A stretch of DNA of 64,000 bases from Sphingobacteriaceae bacterium GW460-11-11-14-LB5 (GTDB taxonomy: Bacteria > Bacteroidota > Bacteroidia > Sphingobacteriales > Sphingobacteriaceae): positions 4,650,001 to 4,714,000 of the forward strand of contig CP021237.1 in assembly GCA_002151545.1 (NCBI GenBank), read 5' to 3'. Position 1 is the first letter of the stretch; every line of letters begins with the position of its first letter. Under the pieces are notes generated by a model. It did no database searches. It was given only the letters and a program-made list of their open reading frames with translations, and had not been told where the DNA came from. Below, piece after piece: positions 59,160 to 64,000 of the stretch. Made by a program: the position numbers and the translations under genes.

Positions 59160-61268
59160 TTATTTCAGCAGCTGATAAGCAATAAGAGCAGCAACGTAAG
59201 CCATAGCCGTCATATAGGCCAATTGGATGACAGGCCATTTCCAGCCTTTAGTTTCGCGGTAAACAATCGCAACCGTGCTCATACACTGCATGGCAAAAGC
59301 ATAAAAAAGCATTAATGAAATACCAGTAGCAAAAGTATAAACGGGTAAACCGGTACGACTATTAACCGAGGCCGACATGCGCTCTCTAATGGTGCTTGTA
59401 TCCTCGTCACCGCCATCAACACTGTAAATGGTAGCCATGGTACCTACAAAGGCTTCGCGGGCGGCAAAAGAGGTAATTAAACCTATACCGATCTTCCAAT
59501 CGTAACCGAGTGGACGAATGGCAGGCTCGATCCAATGACCAAGAATGCCTACATAAGAGTTTTCCAACTTCTCGGTAGCCACCAGGGTTTTGATGTGATC
59601 GGTATTTTTTGTGGTATCAGCCAAGGCAGATTCGTATTTTTTATCAATGCTTTCAAAACGGTTTCCTGGTCCGAAAGAGGCCATTACCCAAAGGATGATG
59701 GAAATGGCGATGATGACTTTACCAGCTTCGAAAACAAAGGTTTTCGATTTTTCATACATCGTGTAGAACACATTTTTCCATCTTGGCATGCGATACACCG
59801 GCAATTCCATAATGAAATAAGAGCGTTCTTTGGTTTTGATGATGAATTTCATTACCCATGCCACCAATACCGCAGCAATAATACCAACAAGGTACATCAC
59901 CATCAGCGCCAGTCCCTGCAGGTTAAAAACACCTAAAACGGTCTGAGAAGGAATAATCAATGAAATAATTAAAATATAAACCGGAAGTCTTGCCGAACAA
60001 CTAACCAGTGGGGTAACCATGATGGTAATCATTCTGTCTTTCCAGTTTTCGATATTTCTTGCAGCCATAATAGATGGAACGGCACAGGCCAAACCACCGA
60101 TCATCGGTACCACCGATTTTCCGTTAAGGCCAACCTTACTCATAATTTTATCCATCATAAAGGTAACGCGGGCCATGTAACCCGTATCTTCCAAAATGGA
60201 TATGAAGGCAAAAAGGATTGCAATTTGTGGAATAAATACAAATATACCGCCGAGTCCTGCCACAACACCATCCAATAACAGATCGGTAAGCATACCTGCA
60301 GGCAAATATTCGTGACCAATACTGGTAATAAAACCAAAACCTGTCTCAATCCAGTCCATCGGATAGGACGACCAGGCAAATATGGCATTGAAAATCACAA
60401 ACAGGATAAGCAGGAAAATGGCAAAGCCCCATACTTTATGGGTTAGGATGGCATCTAATTTATCACTGAAAGAAAACTTCTTTTCAGTACCCTTATCCAC
60501 AACCACATCAGATAAAATAGTGCCTAAATGTTTGTATCGGGCAATTGTTTCGGCAGCCTGAACTTTAGAAGATTCGAAATGGTGCGACTGCTCTATATTT
60601 TCAATTTCTTCCTGTTCCTTTTCGGTGAAGAAAGTTAAATGTTCATGCTGGTGCAAAACCTGCAGCGCATAATAATCATTGTCGGAATTAAGTTTAGATT
60701 TTATGGCGTTAATCGCTTCCGGAGCCAAAAAATTCACATCTACATCCTGAAACTGTGTGGCAATTTTATTGGTATTGGCAATCGCTTCTTTTAATTTATC
60801 AATTCCAATGTTGTTCCTGGCCGAAATGGAAACCACCTGGATACCCAGCTTCTCTGCAAGTTTATCCAGATCAATCTCTATTCCCTGCTTAACCGAAAGA
60901 TCGATCATATTCAGGGCCAAAATCATTGGGATACCTAAATCTGCCACTTGCGAATACAAAAGCATATTACGCTTTAAATTCGAAGCATCGGCAATGAGCA
61001 CAATAACATCAGGATGACTATTGTTTTTTTTATCGGCAAGTACCTGAAAAACGATGCTTTCATCGGCGCTTTTCGGATATAAGCTATACGTTCCTGGTAA
61101 ATCGATTATTTCGGCCTCTTTACCACCTGCAAGTTTTGTAAAACCTGTTTTCTTATCAACAGTGATGCCTGGAAAATTTCCGATTTTTTGATTTAATCCT
61201 GTTAAACGATTAAATAAAGTAGATTTACCTGTATTGGGATTACCAACTAACGCAACTTTAATATCCAA
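59160..61268 (-). CDS. feoB: Ferrous iron transport protein B
   Basis: 702 residues. N-terminal G domain: GNPNTGKSTLFNRLTG (G1), GNFPGITVDKKTG (G2), DLPGTYSL (G3), NMID (G4), SARNN (G5). A helical linker and eight or more membrane segments follow, with the two gate regions (CAVPSIMAARNIENWKDRMITIMVTPLVSCSARLPVYILI and AAREAFVGTMATIY). It imports Fe2+. feoA precedes it by 11 bases; no feoC. No Fur box was identified. Confidence 0.97.
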   Translation of the reverse strand: MDIKVALVGNPNTGKSTLFNRLTGLNQKIGNFPGITVDKKTGFTKLAGGKEAEIIDLPGTYSLYPKSADESIVFQVLADKKNNSHPDVIVLIADASNLKRNMLLYSQVADLGIPMILALNMIDLSVKQGIEIDLDKLAEKLGIQVVSISARNNIGIDKLKEAIANTNKIATQFQDVDVNFLAPEAINAIKSKLNSDNDYYALQVLHQHEHLTFFTEKEQEEIENIEQSHHFESSKVQAAETIARYKHLGTILSDVVVDKGTEKKFSFSDKLDAILTHKVWGFAIFLLILFVIFNAIFAWSSYPMDWIETGFGFITSIGHEYLPAGMLTDLLLDGVVAGLGGIFVFIPQIAILFAFISILEDTGYMARVTFMMDKIMSKVGLNGKSVVPMIGGLACAVPSIMAARNIENWKDRMITIMVTPLVSCSARLPVYILIISLIIPSQTVLGVFNLQGLALMVMYLVGIIAAVLVAWVMKFIIKTKERSYFIMELPVYRMPRWKNVFYTMYEKSKTFVFEAGKVIIAISIILWVMASFGPGNRFESIDKKYESALADTTKNTDHIKTLVATEKLENSYVGILGHWIEPAIRPLGYDWKIGIGLITSFAAREAFVGTMATIYSVDGGDEDTSTIRERMSASVNSRTGLPVYTFATGISLMLFYAFAMQCMSTVAIVYRETKGWKWPVIQLAYMTAMAYVAALIAYQLLK

Positions 61269-61279
61269 ACCCAGCTTTT

Positions 61280-61495
61280 TTATTGAATAATGATAACATC
61301 GGCTTCGCTTTTACGCAAACAAAGCTGATAACCAGCAACACGAATAGCCATTGGGTCGCCCAGTGGAGCAAAACGCTCTACTTCTACCACTTCGCCCGGC
61401 AAACACCCCATCTCCATTAACTTTACAGACATATCTAAATCTGTAAAAGCTACAATTGTTCCTTTTTCTCCGACTTTTAGGTGCGACAGCTTCAT
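61280..61495 (-). CDS. feoA: Ferrous iron transport protein A
   Basis: 71 residues, SH3-like: LSHLKVGEKGTIVAFTDLDMSVKLMEMGCLPGEVVEVERFAPLGDPMAIRVAGYQLCLRKSEADVIII. It stimulates FeoB. It starts the feoAB operon. Confidence 0.95.
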   Translation of the reverse strand: MKLSHLKVGEKGTIVAFTDLDMSVKLMEMGCLPGEVVEVERFAPLGDPMAIRVAGYQLCLRKSEADVIIIQ

Positions 61496-61592
61496 GTGCT
61501 AAATTTGGCGCAAGTTAACCTTTCTTTAGATTTATTCCAAATAAGAAAGTGGCATGAAGCATATAAATTACATAGGTTTACCCTAAAATGAT

Positions 61593-64000
61593 CTAGTTCC
61601 GCTGTCTGCCGCCACCAAAGCCACCACCTCCGTTACCGCCACGACCCCTGCCACCTTCTTCGCCACCTCTGATGCGGTTTTTACCGCCCATACGGTTTAA
61701 TGAATAGGTAAATGAAAACATGAAATAACGTTGCAATACATTGTAACTCACATCCTGAATGGTGTTATTATTGGCGGTGCGGCTTACCCCTTGATTTTCG
61801 TTCAGTAAATCGTTAACCGCAGCTTTAAAGGTTCCCCTGTTTTTGAAAAACTGTTTGCTGATATAAGAGTTAACCAGGGTAAAATGCGTATCGAAACCCT
61901 CTCCCCTTCCGGTATTCTGATTATAATCGGCATCTATAGCCCAGCGGATATTTCCCGGAAACAAATAGCTTACACTTACATTTGGGCTGAAAGTGTAGTA
62001 GCGTGTATTGGAATTAGGCTGAACGGAGTAAGTTGCACGGTTAATCGAACCATTAACACCTGCCGTTAAATCGAGTTTATCTAAATTAGAAACCAAACGG
62101 TAACCGTTGGTAACAGACCAGCTGTTGGTAATATTTTTTAAGGAGTTGGTAAAGTTTACATCCCGATCGTAACTACCACTAACATTGATGTGGAAGTTCA
62201 GTTTATTTTCTGCCATAATCGGCAAACTTAATGAAGAGGAAATAGACCCGGAGTAAACACCATTTACGTTAACCGGTGTAATGGCCAGTTTTCCCTGATC
62301 CTCGCCACTTTGAATTAAACTACTGCTGTTTGCAATCCGGTTTGAGGTTTGGGTAAGGTTTAAATTCACGAACAACGACCTGTTTTTTCCTACGGTAAAT
62401 GTATTATAGGCTACGCGAAGGGTATTATTGAATTCGGGTTTCAGATCGGGGTTACCAACCGGGATACTTTGCGTATTGGTATTGTTTCTAATTGGCTGTA
62501 ATTGTTGAATGGTTGGCTGGTTGGTACTGCCTCTATAGTTAAATACCAGGCGTTTGCTGTTGCTGAAATTATACCTGAACATGGCCGAAGGGGTATAATT
62601 AAAAACATTTTGCTTCAATACATATCCTTTGCTGATGTTATTATTTGTCCGGTCTGTATTTTGAACTGCCATACCTACATTCCAGTTGTATTTTTTATCC
62701 ATTTTATTAAAGCTAAAACCTGCGGAGTTAGTTAAAATGGTATTCTCGTAAGCATTACTAAAGGTTTCATCCAGCAAATCGTATTGTAAAGTAAGTGGAT
62801 TAAAATTATAGGTGAAACGATCGGATGTATTGTGGTTATAACCATTCTGATAATTAAATTCCAAGCTTAAGGTTTTATCCAAAGGTTCGGTATATACCAA
62901 TCTTGTATTCTGATTGATGGACTCACTCTCCTGATCGTTAAACTGATCGGTTATTTTTTGAGTGGTGGTTCCGTTTTCTTTTCTCGTTTCGGGATTGGTA
63001 TTGTAATTATCGGCGTCGTTATTATTAATGTTGGTATTGAAGTTTAAGGATAGGGTTCTTCCTCTGCGTATAAATTTTTTACGCAATAAAATGTTATTGC
63101 TAATGGATGGTGCGGTACTATGATTTCGTAGGGACTGTGTTCCACTAATCATATACCGGTTATAATCACGTGTATAAGTGCTGCTGTTTAAGCTCTCGTT
63201 ATCGGTATAACTTAAATTTGGCTGTATGCGTAGTGAGGTTAAGGAATCAAGCTTGGTATCGACCATAAAGTTTAAGCGGTGGTTTAACCGACCCGAACTA
63301 TTGGTTTGATTGTTATTAAAAATAGTGGTTTCATCACCCAATAAATTTTGGGTTACACTATTTCTGAGGATCAGGTTGTCAGATTTATTAACGAAATAAC
63401 TCATTTCTATTTGAGTCTGATCGGCATATTCGTCCGAGAAATTAAATCCGCCAGCTTTGGTATCGGTAATTCCTCCGCGACCGCCATTCCCCCCTCCGTT
63501 TCCGCCGCCTAAACCGCCGCCAAAGTTTTGTTTGTTCACATTGTTAAACTGGGCAATAACACTTAGGCGCTTATCCTGGTTGAAATGATTGATATTCGCG
63601 TTAACATCGTAACGGTCGTTAGAACCATAACCTCCTGTAGTGTTGCCGAAGTAACCATTTTTCTTATCCTTTCTGGTGGTGATGTTAATAATCTTGGTTC
63701 TTGATCCATCATCAATTCCGGTAAACTGTGCCTGGTCTGATAGTTCATCAATGATCTGGATTTTATCGATCATATCTGCAGGAAGATTTTTAGTAGCCAG
63801 TAAAGGATCATTCCCGAAGAATGTTTTGCCATCTACCTTAACTTTGGTAATGGTTTCACCCTGGGCTTTTACCGTGCCTGCTTTATCAACCTCCACGCCC
63901 GGAAGTTTTTTCAACAGGTCTTCTACCACCGCATTTTCGATTACTTTGAAAGAACTTGCATTAAATTCAATAGTATCCTTCTTTACTACAATCGGCGGAA
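61593..64000 (-). CDS. Outer-membrane beta-barrel receptor, TonB-dependent-like (C-terminal part; continues beyond the window)
   Basis: About 800 residues are visible and the reading frame is open to base 64000. The first part matches a plug-like domain: IVVKKDTIEFNASSFKVIENAVVEDLLKKLPGVEVDKAGTVKAQGETITKVKVDGKTFFG, then ATKNLPADMIDKIQIID. A long beta-barrel of the OMP_b-brl_3 type follows (YDVNANINHFNQDKRLSVIAQFNNVNKQNFGGG). Two Gly-rich stretches occur, GGGLGGGNGGGNGGRGG early and GGKNRIRGGEEGGRGRGGNGGGG at the very C-terminus. Substrate unknown; proximity to feoAB gives a weak hint of iron. The end of the gene is 97 bases from feoA. Confidence 0.88.
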   Translation of the reverse strand, partial: PPIVVKKDTIEFNASSFKVIENAVVEDLLKKLPGVEVDKAGTVKAQGETITKVKVDGKTFFGNDPLLATKNLPADMIDKIQIIDELSDQAQFTGIDDGSRTKIINITTRKDKKNGYFGNTTGGYGSNDRYDVNANINHFNQDKRLSVIAQFNNVNKQNFGGGLGGGNGGGNGGRGGITDTKAGGFNFSDEYADQTQIEMSYFVNKSDNLILRNSVTQNLLGDETTIFNNNQTNSSGRLNHRLNFMVDTKLDSLTSLRIQPNLSYTDNESLNSSTYTRDYNRYMISGTQSLRNHSTAPSISNNILLRKKFIRRGRTLSLNFNTNINNNDADNYNTNPETRKENGTTTQKITDQFNDQESESINQNTRLVYTEPLDKTLSLEFNYQNGYNHNTSDRFTYNFNPLTLQYDLLDETFSNAYENTILTNSAGFSFNKMDKKYNWNVGMAVQNTDRTNNNISKGYVLKQNVFNYTPSAMFRYNFSNSKRLVFNYRGSTNQPTIQQLQPIRNNTNTQSIPVGNPDLKPEFNNTLRVAYNTFTVGKNRSLFVNLNLTQTSNRIANSSSLIQSGEDQGKLAITPVNVNGVYSGSISSSLSLPIMAENKLNFHINVSGSYDRDVNFTNSLKNITNSWSVTNGYRLVSNLDKLDLTAGVNGSINRATYSVQPNSNTRYYTFSPNVSVSYLFPGNIRWAIDADYNQNTGRGEGFDTHFTLVNSYISKQFFKNRGTFKAAVNDLLNENQGVSRTANNNTIQDVSYNVLQRYFMFSFTYSLNRMGGKNRIRGGEEGGRGRGGNGGGGFGGGRQRN

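Noticed and set aside
1..64000. CRISPR array or prophage
   Set aside because: No regularly spaced direct repeats of 24-40 bases, and no structural phage genes; the ORF6N protein alone is not enough.

Overview
The window comes from a member of the Bacteroidota, most likely family Sphingobacteriaceae and close to Pedobacter. The signs are a SusC/SusD pair with secreted glycoside hydrolases, promoters of the Bacteroidota form (TTTG, about 19-20 bases, TAnnTTTG), few Shine-Dalgarno sequences, an IPExxxVDY-family protein beside pyruvate kinase, AT-rich DNA, and many short dispersed intergenic repeats. This assignment is inferred from gene content; no database was searched.

Layout. 1-685 is the N-terminal part of a PEP synthase. 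1139-12548 is an amino-sugar polysaccharide utilisation locus: susC-susD-GH89 on the minus strand, a divergent membrane protein with a putative DNA-binding N-terminus, and a GH20 hexosaminidase. 12766-15405 holds an SDR protein with a degenerate active site and a lipoprotein phosphodiesterase. 15839-22094 holds tRNA-Ser(GGA), pyk, an IPExxxVDY protein, acpP-fabF-rnc and two tandem paralogous secreted proteins. 22309-30497 is mostly housekeeping: plsC, yicC, gmk, nadD, a GH3 hexosaminidase, a thioredoxin-like protein, a TatD-like hydrolase and tcdA. 30567-39136 is more accessory: a DUF559 nuclease bracketed by GC-rich hairpins, an AddA/AddB-like helicase-nuclease pair, a REP-type tyrosine transposase with hairpins, a GNAT, and a small protein plus nucleotidyltransferase pair. 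39474-49185 has pdhB, a pentapeptide protein, DUF1801, DUF4419, tex, an MscS channel, pnuC-nadR and an ORF6N protein. 49576-56296 is the translation block rplM-rpsI-rpsB-tsf and pyrH-frr, split by a Tat phosphoesterase and nagA. 56357-58487 holds a LacI regulator, two tandem tRNA-like RNA genes and an Lrp regulator. 59160-64000 holds feoB, feoA and the 3' part of an outer-membrane beta-barrel receptor.

How genes work together. GH89, GH20, GH3, SusC/D and NagA form a plausible pathway for capturing GlcNAc-containing glycans, cutting them and deacetylating GlcNAc-6-P. The same 10-bp palindrome CAAACGTTTG lies upstream of both the GH20 gene and nagA, and a LacI-family gene sits near nagA, so a local regulon is likely. 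PnuC, NadR and NadD supply NAD.

The strongest candidate for something undescribed is the pair of tRNA-like genes at 57521-57665 and 57738-57854. Both have canonical acceptor, D and T arms with compensatory changes, a GUC anticodon with the full set of bacterial tRNA-Asp identity nucleotides, but a very long variable arm. That arm contains a GGAG/GGGG-preceded mini-ORF. They lie behind a good Bacteroidota promoter.
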